Source of the DNA: Vreelandella stevensii S18214
GTDB lineage: Bacteria > Pseudomonadota > Gammaproteobacteria > Pseudomonadales > Halomonadaceae
NCBI RefSeq assembly: GCF_000275725.1
Contig: NZ_AJTS01000033.1
Span: forward strand, 1 to 54,202
Direction of reading: 5' to 3'
DNA length: 54,202 nucleotides
How positions within the stretch are numbered: position 1 is the stretch's first letter; each line of letters starts with the position of its first letter. A program made the translations under genes and the position numbers. Positions 17,888 to 31,686 of this stretch are shown piece after piece. Below the pieces are notes generated by a model, which was not told where the DNA came from, searched no databases, and saw only the letters and a list, made by a program, of their open reading frames with translations.

Positions 17888-20164
17888 TCAGGGCGCGTCC
17901 GCCATCTCCGTCTCGGTGGAGAGATGCAGTTCCCCCTCCTCCAGACTGACATGTACGATGCCTCCCTGCTCGGCCAACTCGCCAAACAGGATCATCTCGG
18001 CCAACGGCTTCTTGAGCTTCTCCTGAATCAAGCGAGCCATCGGACGGGCACCCATGTCCGGATCATAGCCCTTCTCTGCCAGCCAGTCGCGGGCGATATC
18101 GTCCACGTCCAGCTGCACACGCTTCTCGTCCAACTGCGCCTGTAGCTCGATCAGGAACTTGTCGACGACGTTGCGTACCACCGAGGTCGGCAAGGCATGG
18201 AACTGAATGATGCCGTCCAGGCGGTTGCGGAACTCGGGTGAGAAAGTACGGCGGATGACTTCCATGGCATCGGTGGAGTGATCCTGACTCTGGAAACCAA
18301 TGGAGCGCCGTGACGCCTGTTCGGCCCCTGCGTTGGACGTCATGATCAGGATGACATGGCGGAAATCAGCTTCGCGCCCGTTATTATCGGTGAGGCGGCC
18401 GTGATCCATGACCTGCAGCAGCAGGTTGAAGACTTCAGGGTGCGCCTTTTCGATCTCATCGAGCAGCAGCACGCAGTGCGGCTGTTTGGTGACGGCCTCT
18501 GTCAACAAGCCACCCTGGTCATACCCCACGTAGCCGGGAGGTGCGCCAATCAGACGCGACACCGTATGACGCTCCATGTACTCGGACATGTCGAAGCGCA
18601 CCAGCTCGATCCCCATGATGTGCGCCAGCTGCTTGGCCACTTCTGTCTTGCCCACCCCGGTCGGGCCAGCGAACAGGAAGCTGCCCACCGGTTTGTCGGG
18701 GGATTTCAGCCCGGCCCGCGACAGCTTGATGGCGGCCGACAGCGTATCGATGGCTTCGTCCTGGCCGAATACCAGCATTTTCAGGTCGCGATCCAGCTTC
18801 TCGAGCAGCTTGCGATCCGAACTCGACACGCTCTTGGGCGGTATGCGGGCAATCGACGCCACCACGGCTTCGACCTGCTCCACATCGATGGTTTTGGCGC
18901 GCACTTCCGGCGGCAGCATGCGCTGGTGCGCACCGGCCTCGTCGATGACATCAATGGCCTTGTCGGGCAGATGACGATCATTGATGTAGCGATCCGCCAG
19001 ACGAGCGGCACTCTCCAGCGCACCGTCGGTGTACTTCAGCTCATGATGCTCTTCGAAGCGCGAACGCAGCCCCTTGAGAATCTTGATGGTATCTTCCACC
19101 GAGGGCGCCAGCACATCGACCTTCTGGAAGCGACGCGCCAAGGCACGGTCTTTTTCGAAGATGCCGCGGAACTCCTGGAAGGTGGTCGAACCGATGCAGC
19201 GCAGTTCGCCCGACGAGAGCAGCGGCTTCAACAGGTTGGAGGCATCCATGACGCCACCGGACGCTGCCCCTGCACCAATGACCGTGTGAATCTCATCGAT
19301 GAACAGAATGGCATTGGGCTGCTTGCGAAGCTCGCCCAGCAGGCTCTTCAAACGTTTTTCGAAGTCGCCGCGGTATTTGGTACCCGCCAGCAGCGCGCCC
19401 ATGTCGAGGGAATAGACGACGGCATCGGCGATCACGTCCGGTACGTCTTCTTCGACGATACGCTTGGCCAGCCCTTCAGCAATGGCCGTCTTGCCCACGC
19501 CCGCCTCACCCACCAGCAGCGGGTTGTTCTTGCGGCGCCGGGCCAGAATCTGCACGACGCGCTCGAGCTCGTGGTCACGACCGATCAGCGGGTCGATTTT
19601 GCCCTGACGCGCGTGCTCGTTGAGGTTCGTGGCATACCCGGTCAGCGGATGCGCAGCCCCTTCGGTGCCGCCCTCCTCGGCGTCTTCGTTCTCCTGAGAA
19701 GAGGGCGAAGGCGCAGGACCGTGGCCCGACACTTTGGAAATGCCGTGGGCGATGTAGTTGACGGCATCCACTCGAGCAACGCTCTGCTGCTTGAGGAAGT
19801 AGACCGCCTGGCTCTCCTGCTCGGAGAAGATCGCCACCAGCACGTTGGCGCCGCTCACTTCGCTCTTGCCCGAGGATTGGACGTGGAATACGGCACGCTG
19901 CAGCACACGCTGGAAGCCTAGCGTAGGCTGCGTTTCGCGGTCGCCCTGCCCTTCCGGGATCAGCGGCGTGGTCGAGTTGATAAAATCCTGCAGATCGGAC
20001 CGCAGCTTGTCGAGGTTTGCCCCGCACGCCTTCAGCACATCGACCGCGGAGGCATTGTCCAGCAGTGCCAGGAGCAGATGTTCGACGGTCATGAATTCGT
20101 GGCGCTTCGAGCGAGCCACGGTGAAGGCCGTGTTCAGGGTCAGTTCAAGTTCTTTGCTCAGCAT
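17888..20164 (-). CDS. clpA: ATP-dependent Clp protease ATP-binding subunit ClpA
   Basis: AAA+ unfoldase that feeds ClpP and, with ClpS, degrades N-degron substrates. 758 residues, same as E. coli. N-terminal double Clp repeat (about 1-145), an acidic Ser/Glu linker (about 150-172), and two AAA+ modules: Walker A GEAGVGKT (219-226) with FIDEIHT, and GPTGVGKT near residue 500 with [12 protein letters not shown]. The ClpP-binding IGF loop is visible in [16 protein letters not shown] precedes the ATG. 155 bases separate it from clpS upstream on the same strand. Confidence 0.98.
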   Translation of the reverse strand: MLSKELELTLNTAFTVARSKRHEFMTVEHLLLALLDNASAVDVLKACGANLDKLRSDLQDFINSTTPLIPEGQGDRETQPTLGFQRVLQRAVFHVQSSGKSEVSGANVLVAIFSEQESQAVYFLKQQSVARVDAVNYIAHGISKVSGHGPAPSPSSQENEDAEEGGTEGAAHPLTGYATNLNEHARQGKIDPLIGRDHELERVVQILARRRKNNPLLVGEAGVGKTAIAEGLAKRIVEEDVPDVIADAVVYSLDMGALLAGTKYRGDFEKRLKSLLGELRKQPNAILFIDEIHTVIGAGAASGGVMDASNLLKPLLSSGELRCIGSTTFQEFRGIFEKDRALARRFQKVDVLAPSVEDTIKILKGLRSRFEEHHELKYTDGALESAARLADRYINDRHLPDKAIDVIDEAGAHQRMLPPEVRAKTIDVEQVEAVVASIARIPPKSVSSSDRKLLEKLDRDLKMLVFGQDEAIDTLSAAIKLSRAGLKSPDKPVGSFLFAGPTGVGKTEVAKQLAHIMGIELVRFDMSEYMERHTVSRLIGAPPGYVGYDQGGLLTEAVTKQPHCVLLLDEIEKAHPEVFNLLLQVMDHGRLTDNNGREADFRHVILIMTSNAGAEQASRRSIGFQSQDHSTDAMEVIRRTFSPEFRNRLDGIIQFHALPTSVVRNVVDKFLIELQAQLDEKRVQLDVDDIARDWLAEKGYDPDMGARPMARLIQEKLKKPLAEMILFGELAEQGGIVHVSLEEGELHLSTETEMADAP

Positions 20165-20319
20165 GGCAGTCCCCTTTTCGCTACTACCTAGGGCATGTCG
20201 CCACCTAGGGCTTGCGTCGGATCAGTTTAATCGACCGGCACTTTCAACATCGGGTACAAATGGCGTGGTTGCAAGCCCCAAGGCTACTTTTTTTCAACGC
20301 TGCATGCGGTGCAGCATGA

Positions 20320-20691
20320 TCAATCCGCAGCCTCGATGTCGCTCATCAGCGGGTGCTCGCACTCACGGGCATACTCATTCACCTGATAACTCTTCGTTTC
20401 TGCAATGTCGCGGGTAAAAATGCCGCAGGTCGCCTTCCCTTGGGTATGCACCGCCAACATTACCTGTACGGCTTTCTCGTTATCCATATTGAAAAAGCCC
20501 TGCAGTATTTCGACGACGAATTCCATCGGCGTGTAGTCGTCGTTATGCAGTACCACCTTGTACAGAGGCGGCTGGGCCAGCGCAGGCTCGGCGGGCTGTA
20601 CGGCCAGATCATCTTCGTACTCGGGCATACCAGGACGCGTCATGCCTGCATGCAGAGTCGCTGTCACGTCCAGACGTTGTGTATTAGGCAT
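20320..20691 (-). CDS. clpS: ATP-dependent Clp protease adaptor ClpS
   Basis: Adaptor that binds N-terminal Leu, Phe, Tyr or Trp and delivers substrates to ClpA. 123 residues against 106 in E. coli; the extra length is a divergent N-terminal tail (about residues 1-40). Core motifs: [20 protein letters not shown] (binding pocket around NDD), a helix with [14 protein letters not shown], then [12 protein letters not shown]. The ATG at 20691 has no obvious Shine-Dalgarno; the ATG at 20643 is an alternative. It is upstream of clpA, and after the icd terminator. Confidence 0.95.
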   Translation of the reverse strand: MPNTQRLDVTATLHAGMTRPGMPEYEDDLAVQPAEPALAQPPLYKVVLHNDDYTPMEFVVEILQGFFNMDNEKAVQVMLAVHTQGKATCGIFTRDIAETKSYQVNEYARECEHPLMSDIEAAD

Positions 20692-20853
20692 AAGTCACAT
20701 GCATCATCTTCTTGCTGCTGACAGTCAGGGCCTTGGGTCACTTCAAGGACGAGGCTTTTACAGTCCAGGCTTCTACAGACTGTACACCCATGTATAAGAC
20801 GCCTGCCATCAACAAGGGTTCATGAAAGGTAAAAAATTATCACACAGCAGAGA

Positions 20854-20886
20854 ATAAAAAACCCTCGCCCGCAAGGCGGGCGAGGG
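20854..20886 (-). terminator. Intrinsic terminator of icd
   Basis: Perfect 11-bp GC-rich stem (CCCTCGCCCGC/GCGGGCGAGGG, 20862-20872 with 20876-20886), a 3-base loop, then TTTTTT on the minus strand. Confidence 0.92.
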
Positions 20887-20924
20887 GTCGATCAGCCGTT
20901 TAAGCGCGACGGCTCAGCGCATGG

Positions 20925-23399
<2,475 letters not shown>

Positions 23400-24002
23400 A
23401 TGAGCACGCTATATTTACTGCACAAGCCTTACCGAATGCTTTCCCAATTTACCGACCGGGAGGGCCGCGCCACCCTGGCCGATGTGATCAGCGTGCCCGG
23501 GGTCTACGCCGCAGGTCGGCTGGATTACGACTCCGAAGGCCTGCTGCTGCTCAGCGATGATGGTGCCTTGATTCACCGTATTGCCCATCCTCGCCACAAG
23601 CAGCCCAAGACCTACTGGGTACAGCTGGAAGGCCAGCTCACCGATGACGCCCTTCACGGGTTGCGCTCCGGGCTGATGCTCAAGGATGGCCCAACGCTAC
23701 CCGCCAAGGCGCGGCGCATAGCGCCCCCCGACCTGCCAGAGCGAACCCCCGCCGTCGACCCCAAGCGCCACCCGGTGACCAGCTGGCTGGAGCTAACCAT
23801 CAGCGAAGGCCGCAACCGCCAGGTACGCCGCATGACGGCAGAGGTAGGCTTCCCTACCCTGCGCCTGATTCGCGCGGCCATTGGCCCTTGGCGATTGGAG
23901 GGGCTGGCGCCCGGCGAGTGGCGCAAGGAGACCCTCCACGCGCCGCGTCAGGCACCGGCGAAAACGGCGCGCACCCGCCCAACTCGGAGAAAGCCGCGAT
24001 GA
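23400..24002 (+). CDS. rluE: 23S rRNA pseudouridine2457 synthase RluE
   Basis: RsuA-family pseudouridine synthase, 200 residues (E. coli 217). No S4 domain precedes the catalytic domain, as in RluE. Motifs: LHKPYRMLSQF, AAGRLDYDSEGLLLL with catalytic Asp42, KTYWVQLEG, ISEGRNRQVRRM and LRLIRAAIGPW. The C-terminus is basic (KTARTRPTRRKPR). First gene of rluE-nudJ-mnmA-hflD-purB, the order also seen next to icd in E. coli. It overlaps nudJ by 4 bases (ATGA). Confidence 0.93.
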   Translation: MSTLYLLHKPYRMLSQFTDREGRATLADVISVPGVYAAGRLDYDSEGLLLLSDDGALIHRIAHPRHKQPKTYWVQLEGQLTDDALHGLRSGLMLKDGPTLPAKARRIAPPDLPERTPAVDPKRHPVTSWLELTISEGRNRQVRRMTAEVGFPTLRLIRAAIGPWRLEGLAPGEWRKETLHAPRQAPAKTARTRPTRRKPR

Positions 24003-24445
24003 ACCGCCCGATCATTCGCAGCACGGTGGCCTGCGTGGTTCGTGAGGGGGAGCGCTTCCTGATGGTCGAAGAGAACAAGGGTGGCCCGCTGACGCTGTTC
24101 AACCAGCCCGCGGGCCATATCGAACTGGGTGAAGGCCCGATGGCCGCCATGCTGCGCGAAGTTCGGGAAGAGACCGCCTGGCACGTTTCACTCACCGGCT
24201 ACCTGGGCCTCTACGTGCTGCATACCGAACAGGGCGATACCTTTCACAGCCACGGCTTCGTGGCCACGCCGCGCCACTCGCTCGGCACACCGCTGGATAA
24301 CGACATCCTGGCCACCCACTGGTTGACCCGCGCCGAGATCGCCGCGCTGGCCAGCGAGCGTCGGCTGCGCAGCCCGCTGGTGCTGCAGCGTATCGACGAT
24401 GCCCTGGCAGGTCGCCACTACCCGCTGGACGTGATCCGCGAGTGA
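23999..24445 (+). CDS. nudJ: Nudix phosphatase NudJ
   Basis: Nudix hydrolase; E. coli NudJ hydrolyses nucleoside tri- and diphosphates and HMP-PP. 148 residues from the ATG at 23999, which overlaps the rluE stop codon and gives the expected N-terminus (RSTVACVVREGERFLMVEE). The Nudix box spans about residues 39-61 (GHIELGEG then REVREETAW); the usual Gly-hydrophobic end of the box reads Ala-Trp here. Its place between rluE and mnmA is as in E. coli. Confidence 0.93.
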   Translation: MNRPIIRSTVACVVREGERFLMVEENKGGPLTLFNQPAGHIELGEGPMAAMLREVREETAWHVSLTGYLGLYVLHTEQGDTFHSHGFVATPRHSLGTPLDNDILATHWLTRAEIAALASERRLRSPLVLQRIDDALAGRHYPLDVIRE

Positions 24446-24474
24446 AGCACTCGAAGCATCCGGCTCCCATCGTG

Positions 24475-24480
24475 TATAAT
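24475..24480 (+). promoter_or_regulatory. Possible -10 element upstream of mnmA
   Basis: A perfect TATAAT lies 39 bases before the mnmA start in the 73-base gap after nudJ. No good -35 match was found 16-18 bases upstream, so this is only a possible internal operon promoter. Confidence 0.35.
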
Positions 24481-24518
24481 CGCCGCCCACTTGCATACCA
24501 CTTCAACAGAGGATGCCC

Positions 24519-25676
24519 ATGACATCCACCCATGGCACCGCTACCCAGGCCACCCCCGACACCGCCGCTCACGCCACTGGCAAGGTCATCGTGGGCATGT
24601 CAGGAGGCGTCGATTCATCCGTCTCGGCTCTGCTGCTGCTTCAGCAGGGGTACGAAGTCGAAGGCCTGTTCATGAAGAACTGGGATGAAGACGACGGCAC
24701 CGAATACTGCACTGCCAAGGAAGACCTGGCCGACGCAGAAGCGGTCTGTGCCAAGCTGGGCATCAAACTGCATACGGCCAACTTCGCCGCCGAATATTGG
24801 GACAACGTGTTCGAGCATTTCCTGGCCGAATACAAGGCGGGGCGCACTCCCAATCCGGACATCCTGTGTAACCGGGAAATCAAGTTCAAGGTGTTCCTGG
24901 AGTACGCCGAAATGCTCGGCGCCGACAAGATCGCGACCGGCCACTACGTGCGCCAGGGCGAGCGCGCAGGTCGACCACGGCTGCTCAAGGGGTTGGATGC
25001 CAACAAGGATCAGAGCTATTTCCTGTATGCCGTACCTGAAGCGGCCATTGCGCGTACGCTGTTTCCCGTCGGCGAGCTGGAGAAACCCGCCGTGCGCGCC
25101 CTGGCCGAACAACACGACCTGGTGACGGCCAGGAAAAAGGACTCCACCGGTATCTGCTTCATCGGTGAGCGTCGCTTTCGTGATTTCCTGCAGCAGTACC
25201 TGCCCGCTCAGCCAGGCACCATCGAAACACCGGAAGGCGATGTGATTGGCCAACATATGGGGTTGATGTACTACACCCTCGGCCAGCGCCAGGGCCTGGG
25301 AATTGGTGGACTAGCCAACTACCCCGAAGACCCCTGGTACGTGGCAGGCAAGGACCTGACGCGCAACGTGCTGATCGCCGTGCAAGGTAAGCAGCACGCC
25401 CTGCTGTATACCAATGCTCTGGCCACCGAAGCGATGGACTGGGTAGCAGGCGAGCCACCTGCCCAGCAGGGCCGGTTTACCGCCAAGACGCGCTACCGCC
25501 AGAGCGACTGCCCCTGCGAGATCCGCGCCCAGGCCGACGGCAGCGTCGAAGTCATCTTCGATGACCCGCAGTGGGCCGTGACGCCCGGCCAATCGCTGGT
25601 GCTCTACGACAACGACATCTGTCTGGGCGGCGGCGTAATTCGCGCCACCTGGAACACTACGGAGGCCGCGGCATGA
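24519..25676 (+). CDS. mnmA: tRNA-specific 2-thiouridylase MnmA
   Basis: Thiolates U34 of tRNA-Lys, -Glu and -Gln using ATP and persulfide from the Tus relay. 385 residues from the ATG at 24519 (AGAGG six bases upstream); the in-frame ATG at 24513 is also possible. PP-loop SGGVDSS (28-34), [11 protein letters not shown], catalytic [12 protein letters not shown] (Cys117 from this start), second cysteine in [12 protein letters not shown], and the C-terminal beta-barrel with GLGIGG and [17 protein letters not shown] short Thr/Ala-rich N-terminal tail is extra compared with E. coli. It overlaps hflD by 4 bases. Confidence 0.97.
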   Translation: MTSTHGTATQATPDTAAHATGKVIVGMSGGVDSSVSALLLLQQGYEVEGLFMKNWDEDDGTEYCTAKEDLADAEAVCAKLGIKLHTANFAAEYWDNVFEHFLAEYKAGRTPNPDILCNREIKFKVFLEYAEMLGADKIATGHYVRQGERAGRPRLLKGLDANKDQSYFLYAVPEAAIARTLFPVGELEKPAVRALAEQHDLVTARKKDSTGICFIGERRFRDFLQQYLPAQPGTIETPEGDVIGQHMGLMYYTLGQRQGLGIGGLANYPEDPWYVAGKDLTRNVLIAVQGKQHALLYTNALATEAMDWVAGEPPAQQGRFTAKTRYRQSDCPCEIRAQADGSVEVIFDDPQWAVTPGQSLVLYDNDICLGGGVIRATWNTTEAAA

Positions 25677-26311
25677 GCGCCACCCCCATTCATCGTGCTC
25701 CCGACTCTCCGGCAGCGCGCCAGGCCTTGGCTCTGGCCGGGGTCTTTCAGGCCGCCAGCCTGGTGGACGAACTGGCCCGCACCGGGCAGGTAGACACCCG
25801 CGCCTGGGACACGCTGATCCATGCCACGGTGGATACCAACCCCGAAAGCTTCGAGGCCATTTACGGCGGCCACCCCAACAACCTGCGCCGGGGGCTCGAC
25901 ACGCTGGAAGCCCTGGTAGGCCGCAAGCAGGCCAACCCGGTGGTGCTGCGCTACGGCTTTTCGCTGCTGCTGTTGATGAACAAGCTGCGGAACGACACGG
26001 CCATGATGGACCTGCTGGGCCAGAAACTCTCCCACGTGCAGGGGCAGGCAGAGCACTTCGGCACGACCCACGAAAACGTGATTGCAAGCCTGGGGGAAAC
26101 CTATCAGGAAACCCTCTCCACGCTAAAGACCCGCATCGTGGTACAGGGTGACCCCTCGCTTTTGCAGACCCGCATGATGCCCGAACGCGTACGCGCCTGC
26201 CTCATGGCCGGTATCCGCTTTGCGCTGCTGTGGCACCAGCAGGGCGGCCGACGCTGGAAACTGGTGTTTCAGCGCAAGGCCTTGCGCCGCGCTCTAGATG
26301 AGCTGGGCTAG
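25673..26311 (+). CDS. hflD: High-frequency lysogenisation protein HflD homologue
   Basis: 212-residue, mostly helical membrane-peripheral protein. In E. coli HflD binds phage lambda CII; its housekeeping role is unclear. Start ATG at 25673 overlaps the mnmA stop codon (ATGA). Family stretches: [32 protein letters not shown]-like [31 protein letters not shown], and the C-terminal [30 protein letters not shown]. The mnmA-hflD-purB order is conserved. Confidence 0.92.
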   Translation: MSATPIHRAPDSPAARQALALAGVFQAASLVDELARTGQVDTRAWDTLIHATVDTNPESFEAIYGGHPNNLRRGLDTLEALVGRKQANPVVLRYGFSLLLLMNKLRNDTAMMDLLGQKLSHVQGQAEHFGTTHENVIASLGETYQETLSTLKTRIVVQGDPSLLQTRMMPERVRACLMAGIRFALLWHQQGGRRWKLVFQRKALRRALDELG

Positions 26312-26341
26312 ACAAACGCTGCCTCGCCAGCCTGACGCCCC

Positions 26342-27791
<1,450 letters not shown>

Positions 27792-27839
27792 ACGCGCGCC
27801 GTTTCGATCCGTGCCGCTCACTCACTTCAGGATAACGCC

Positions 27840-29018
27840 ATGAGTCATCACGATAAGCCACTCACCCTGCTGGGTGATTTAACACCCGCCGACTTTTTGG
27901 CCCACTACTGGCAGCAGAAGCCCCTGCTGATTCGTGGCGCTATCCCGGACTTCGTCAGCCCCATCGACCCGGATGAGCTGGCAGGCCTGGCCTGCGAGCC
28001 GGGCGTGGAAGCGCGGCTGGTGGAAGAGAACGGCCCTGACGGCCCCTGGCAGGTATCCCACGGTCCCTTCGATGACGCTACCTTCGAGCGCCTCCCCGAA
28101 GGCCACTGGAGCCTGCTGGTGCAAGCCGTCGACCACTACGTGCCCTCCATTGCTGCGCTGATGGACGAGTTCGACTTCCTGCCCCGCTGGCGTCTGGACG
28201 ATATCATGGTGAGCTACGCGCCCCCCGGCGGCAGCGTCGGCCCGCACATCGACCAGTACGATGTGTTCCTGCTGCAGGCCCGCGGCCATCGCCGCTGGCA
28301 GCTGGGCGGCAAGCAGCCGGACAACGTGCCGATCGTGCAGGGCATCGACCTGCGTATTCTGGAAACCTTCGAGATCGAACCCGACTCCGATTGGACCCTG
28401 GCACCGGGCGACATGCTCTACCTGCCGCCGGGCTGGGCGCATCACGGGGTCAGCCAGACCGACGACTGCATGACCATTTCAGTGGGTTTTCGTGCTCCCT
28501 CGGCCGACGAAGCCATCACCTCCTACGCCGACTACGTGGGCGAGCAGATGTCGGAATCCCAGCGTTACAGCGACGCGGGCATGGCACCGGCCCAGCATCA
28601 GGGCGAACTGGACGACGCCGCCATCGAGCGTATGCGTCAGTTCATCCTCTCGACGCTGGACAAACCGGAGCAGATGGCCCAGTGGTTTGGCCGCGTCATG
28701 ACTCAGCCCAAGTACGTCGACCAGCTGATGCCACTGGACGAGCCGCTGGACGAGGCCGCGCTTGTTGCTCAGCTACAACAGGGCGAGCCGCTGTTCCATA
28801 TGCCCGGTTCGCGCTTTGCCTGGCGCAGCGATGCCGCCGGCACCACGCTGTTCGTGGATGGCGACGGGCACGCCTGCTCGGAAGCGCTGGCCAAGCGGGT
28901 CGCCGACCCGGAGCCCATGTACGACGAGGTGCTGGAACTGGACGGTGCGGCAGCGCTGCTTACGCAGCTGATCAATAGCGGCAGCCTGGGCTTCATGGGT
29001 GAAGACGACGAGGAGTAA
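27840..29018 (+). CDS. roxA: Ribosomal protein uL16 3-hydroxylase RoxA (JmjC-type oxygenase)
   Basis: Fe(II)/2-oxoglutarate oxygenase; E. coli YcfD/RoxA hydroxylates an arginine of ribosomal protein uL16. 392 residues (E. coli 373). N-terminal FLAHYWQQKPLLIRGA is typical. The iron site is H136-x-D138 in GSVGPHIDQYDVFL with the distal His201 in YLPPGWAHHGV, then TISVGFRAPS. A C-terminal dimer/winged-helix region follows. It lies 48 bases after purB and three bases before the GNAT gene, likely the same transcript. Confidence 0.94.
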   Translation: MSHHDKPLTLLGDLTPADFLAHYWQQKPLLIRGAIPDFVSPIDPDELAGLACEPGVEARLVEENGPDGPWQVSHGPFDDATFERLPEGHWSLLVQAVDHYVPSIAALMDEFDFLPRWRLDDIMVSYAPPGGSVGPHIDQYDVFLLQARGHRRWQLGGKQPDNVPIVQGIDLRILETFEIEPDSDWTLAPGDMLYLPPGWAHHGVSQTDDCMTISVGFRAPSADEAITSYADYVGEQMSESQRYSDAGMAPAQHQGELDDAAIERMRQFILSTLDKPEQMAQWFGRVMTQPKYVDQLMPLDEPLDEAALVAQLQQGEPLFHMPGSRFAWRSDAAGTTLFVDGDGHACSEALAKRVADPEPMYDEVLELDGAAALLTQLINSGSLGFMGEDDEE

Positions 29019-29021
29019 GGC

Positions 29022-29447
29022 GTGAACACAGCCACCACCGTGCAACAAGGCGACTGGCGTGAACTGGGCGACGCGGCGTCGTTGATTCGCCGCGTGGTCT
29101 TCATCGATGAGCAGCAGGTTCCTCAGGAAGAGGAGTGGGATGGCCGGGATGGCGAATGCCTGCACTTCCTCGCCACGCTGAATGACGAGCCGGTGGGTAC
29201 CGCGCGCCTGCTGCCCGACGGCCATATTGGTCGCGTAGCGGTGTTGAGCAGTGCACGAGGCACTGGCATTGGCTATCGACTCATGGAGGCTGCCATCGCC
29301 GCTGCCCGCGAAGCAGGCCATCGCCACGCGGCCCTCAGCGCCCAGCTACACGCCCTCGCCTTCTATGAGCGTTTAGGTTTCGTAGCCCATGGCGAGGTCT
29401 TCATGGATGCCGGCATCCCCCACCGCGAGATGACCCTGGTGCTGTAA
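29022..29447 (+). CDS. GNAT family N-acetyltransferase
   Basis: 141-residue single GNAT domain. The acetyl-CoA-binding motif A is IGRVAVLSSARGTGIGYRLM, followed by LSAQLHALAFYERLGFVAHGEVFMDAGIPHREM, the layout of the YjcF/ElaA-like group. The substrate is unknown. GTG start at 29022, with GAGGAG overlapping the end of roxA. Last gene before a strong terminator. Confidence 0.85.
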   Translation: MNTATTVQQGDWRELGDAASLIRRVVFIDEQQVPQEEEWDGRDGECLHFLATLNDEPVGTARLLPDGHIGRVAVLSSARGTGIGYRLMEAAIAAAREAGHRHAALSAQLHALAFYERLGFVAHGEVFMDAGIPHREMTLVL

Positions 29448-29477
29448 CCCGCCATCAGGCCATCGAACACGCGTTAT

Positions 29478-29507
29478 AGCGCCGCTGAGACAGCGGCGCT
29501 TTTTTTT
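29478..29507 (+). terminator. Intrinsic terminator after the roxA-GNAT genes
   Basis: Perfect 10-bp stem AGCGCCGCTG/CAGCGGCGCT (29478-29487 with 29491-29500), a 3-base loop and eight T. Confidence 0.95.
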
Positions 29508-29828
29508 ACGTCCAACAGGCGAAAAACGACTACACAAACAGGGCGTTCGACGTAGTCGATGTCGTCGGACTACAACGCCCCCTGCCCCGAAGTGACAATT
29601 GTTGAATGCAGCTTCCTGACCGATAGTTATTGCACTGCAGCGACATTGCTTCTCAGCTCTTACGCCATGTCGCTGTATGACGCCAAGCGCCGAGGCACGA
29701 CGTTTTACTGAGAGACGATTGGCCTAGAGACAGCGCCGCAAAATTGCACAATGCTGAACGCTATCTCGCAGGTGCAGCATAACAACAAGCTAGCCTGCGA
29801 ACGACGATAACCCTGGAGGAATCAGCTC
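29508..29828 (+). promoter_or_regulatory. aceA upstream region / long leader with inverted repeats
   Basis: 321 bases without a gene. Seen: a two-part hairpin in which GGGCGTT (29541-29547) pairs with AACGCCC (29574-29580) and GTAGTC (29552-29557) with GACTAC (29568-29573), leaving a CGAC bulge; and closer to the gene TCGCAGG/CCTGCGA (about 29765-29799) enclosing an unpaired loop. Inferred: operators or a regulatory leader controlling the glyoxylate shunt. No specific regulator motif was recognised. Confidence 0.4.
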
Positions 29829-31427
29829 ATGTCAGGACTGCTCGACGATATCAAAGCCATGGCCCAACTGCGCGAAGCCCAAGGCGGCAAGTGGTCAGCG
29901 ATCAAACCTGAATACGCCGCTCGGATGCGTGCCCAGAACCGCTTCCATACTGGCCTGGACATTGCTCGTTACACCGCCAAGATCATGCGTGACGACATGG
30001 CCGCCTACGATGCCGACACCTCCCAGTACACCCAATCGCTGGGTTGCTGGCACGGCTTTATCGGCCAGCAGAAGCTGATTTCCATCAAGAAGCATTTTGG
30101 CACCACCAAGCGTCGCTACCTGTACCTTTCAGGCTGGATGGTGGCAGCCCTGCGCTCCGAGTTTGGCCCGCTGCCTGACCAGTCCATGCATGAGAAAACC
30201 TCGGTGGCCAACCTGATCGAGGAACTCTACACCTTCCTCAAGCAGGCCGATGCTTGGGAACTCAACCACCTGTTCCGTGCGCTGGACGACGCCAAGGAAG
30301 CAGGCGACAGCGCCAAAGAAAAAGAGCTGATCAGCAAGATCGACAACTACGAAACCCATATCGTGCCGATCATTGCCGACATCGATGCCGGGTTTGGTAA
30401 CGCCGAAGCCACGTACCTGCTGGCCAAAAAATTCATCCAGGCGGGTGCCTGCTGTATCCAGCTCGAAAACCAGGTATCCGACGAGAAGCAGTGTGGTCAC
30501 CAGGATGGCAAGGTCACCGTGCCCCATGAAGACTTCCTGGCCAAGATCAACGCCGTGCGCTACGCCTTTCTGGAGCTGGGCGTCGAAGATGGCGTCATCG
30601 TCGCCCGTACCGACTCGCTGGGCGCTGGTTTGACCCAGAAGATCGCCGTCACCAATGAGCCAGGCGACCTGGGCGACCAGTACAACAGCTTCCTGGATGG
30701 CGATGTCATCGAGAACGCCTCGGACATCAACAACGGCGACGTAGTCATCAAGCAGAACGGCAAGCTGGTCAAGCCCAAGCGTTTGGCTTCTGGCCTCTAC
30801 CAGTTCAAGCCAGGCACCGGCGAAGACCGCGTGATCCTGGACTGTATCACCAGCCTGCAAAACGGTGCCGACCTGCTGTGGATCGAAACCGAGAAGCCCC
30901 ATGTCGGCCAGATCGCCAGCATGGTGAACCGCATCCGCGAGGTCGTGCCGGACGCCAAGCTGGTGTACAACAACTCACCCTCCTTCAACTGGACGCTGAA
31001 CTTCCGCCAGCAGGTCTTCGATGCTTGGGAGAAAGAGGGCAAGGACGTATCGGCCTACCAGCGCGACAAGCTGATGAGCGTCGAATACGACAACACCGAG
31101 CTGGGGCAACTGGCCGATGAGTGGACGCGCAACTTCCAGCGTGACGGGGCGCGCGAAGCGGGTATCTTCCACCACCTGATCACCCTGCCCACCTACCACA
31201 CGGCGGCGCTGTCTACTGACAACCTGGCCAAGGGCTACTTCGGTGACGAAGGCATGCTGGCCTACGTGGCAGGCGTCCAGCGTCAGGAAATTCGCCAGGG
31301 TATTGCCACGGTCAAGCACCAGGACATGGCGGGCTCCAACATCGGCGACGATCACAAGGAGTTCTTCCATGGTGAGGCCGCACTAAAAGCTGGCGGCAAG
31401 GACAACACCATGAACCAGTTTGGCTAA
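29829..31427 (+). CDS. aceA: Isocitrate lyase (large, about 530-residue class)
   Basis: Splits isocitrate into succinate and glyoxylate, first step of the glyoxylate shunt used on acetate or fatty acids. 532 residues, the size of the P. aeruginosa type rather than the 434-residue E. coli enzyme. Active-site loop KQCGH (220-224, catalytic Cys222), the Mg-binding DIDAGFGNAEATY, ARTDSLGA, NNSPSFNW and FHHLITLPTYHT. TGGAGGAATC gives a strong Shine-Dalgarno. It is monocistronic with its own terminator. Malate synthase is not in the window. Confidence 0.97.
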   Translation: MSGLLDDIKAMAQLREAQGGKWSAIKPEYAARMRAQNRFHTGLDIARYTAKIMRDDMAAYDADTSQYTQSLGCWHGFIGQQKLISIKKHFGTTKRRYLYLSGWMVAALRSEFGPLPDQSMHEKTSVANLIEELYTFLKQADAWELNHLFRALDDAKEAGDSAKEKELISKIDNYETHIVPIIADIDAGFGNAEATYLLAKKFIQAGACCIQLENQVSDEKQCGHQDGKVTVPHEDFLAKINAVRYAFLELGVEDGVIVARTDSLGAGLTQKIAVTNEPGDLGDQYNSFLDGDVIENASDINNGDVVIKQNGKLVKPKRLASGLYQFKPGTGEDRVILDCITSLQNGADLLWIETEKPHVGQIASMVNRIREVVPDAKLVYNNSPSFNWTLNFRQQVFDAWEKEGKDVSAYQRDKLMSVEYDNTELGQLADEWTRNFQRDGAREAGIFHHLITLPTYHTAALSTDNLAKGYFGDEGMLAYVAGVQRQEIRQGIATVKHQDMAGSNIGDDHKEFFHGEAALKAGGKDNTMNQFG

Positions 31428-31446
31428 GCACATAGCCACTGCAACG

Positions 31447-31482
31447 CACCAAGGGGAGCCACGGCTCCCCTTGGTGTTTTTT
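31447..31482 (+). terminator. Intrinsic terminator of aceA
   Basis: 14-base arms (CACCAAGGGGAGCC and its complement, 31447-31460 and 31463-31476) followed by six T. The innermost pair probably opens to leave a CACG loop. Confidence 0.95.
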
Positions 31483-31593
31483 GCAGCGTGCTTCATGACC
31501 TGTCGATTTTTTGCACACTGCTTTCTTAATGCCTGTCTACACTCTACTTTGTGACCTTTTTTCCAAACGGCTGGTCAAAAACGTACGCTTTGG

Positions 31594-31622
31594 TTATCTT
31601 TTAGCGAACGCCGTTCTATAAT
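31594..31622 (+). promoter_or_regulatory. Sigma70-type promoter of the glycine-zipper lipoprotein gene
   Basis: A perfect TATAAT at 31617-31622 with a weaker TTATCT at 31594-31599, 17-base spacer, 64 bases before the ATG. Confidence 0.65.
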
Positions 31623-31686
31623 GAGACGCACGCATTGATTTGCGGACGTTCACAGCCAGATGGGCTGATTCTTACTGGAGGTTTGA

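Noticed and set aside
18356-19921. 521-codon frame opposite clpA
   Set aside because: Shadow of clpA; no motif in the translation.
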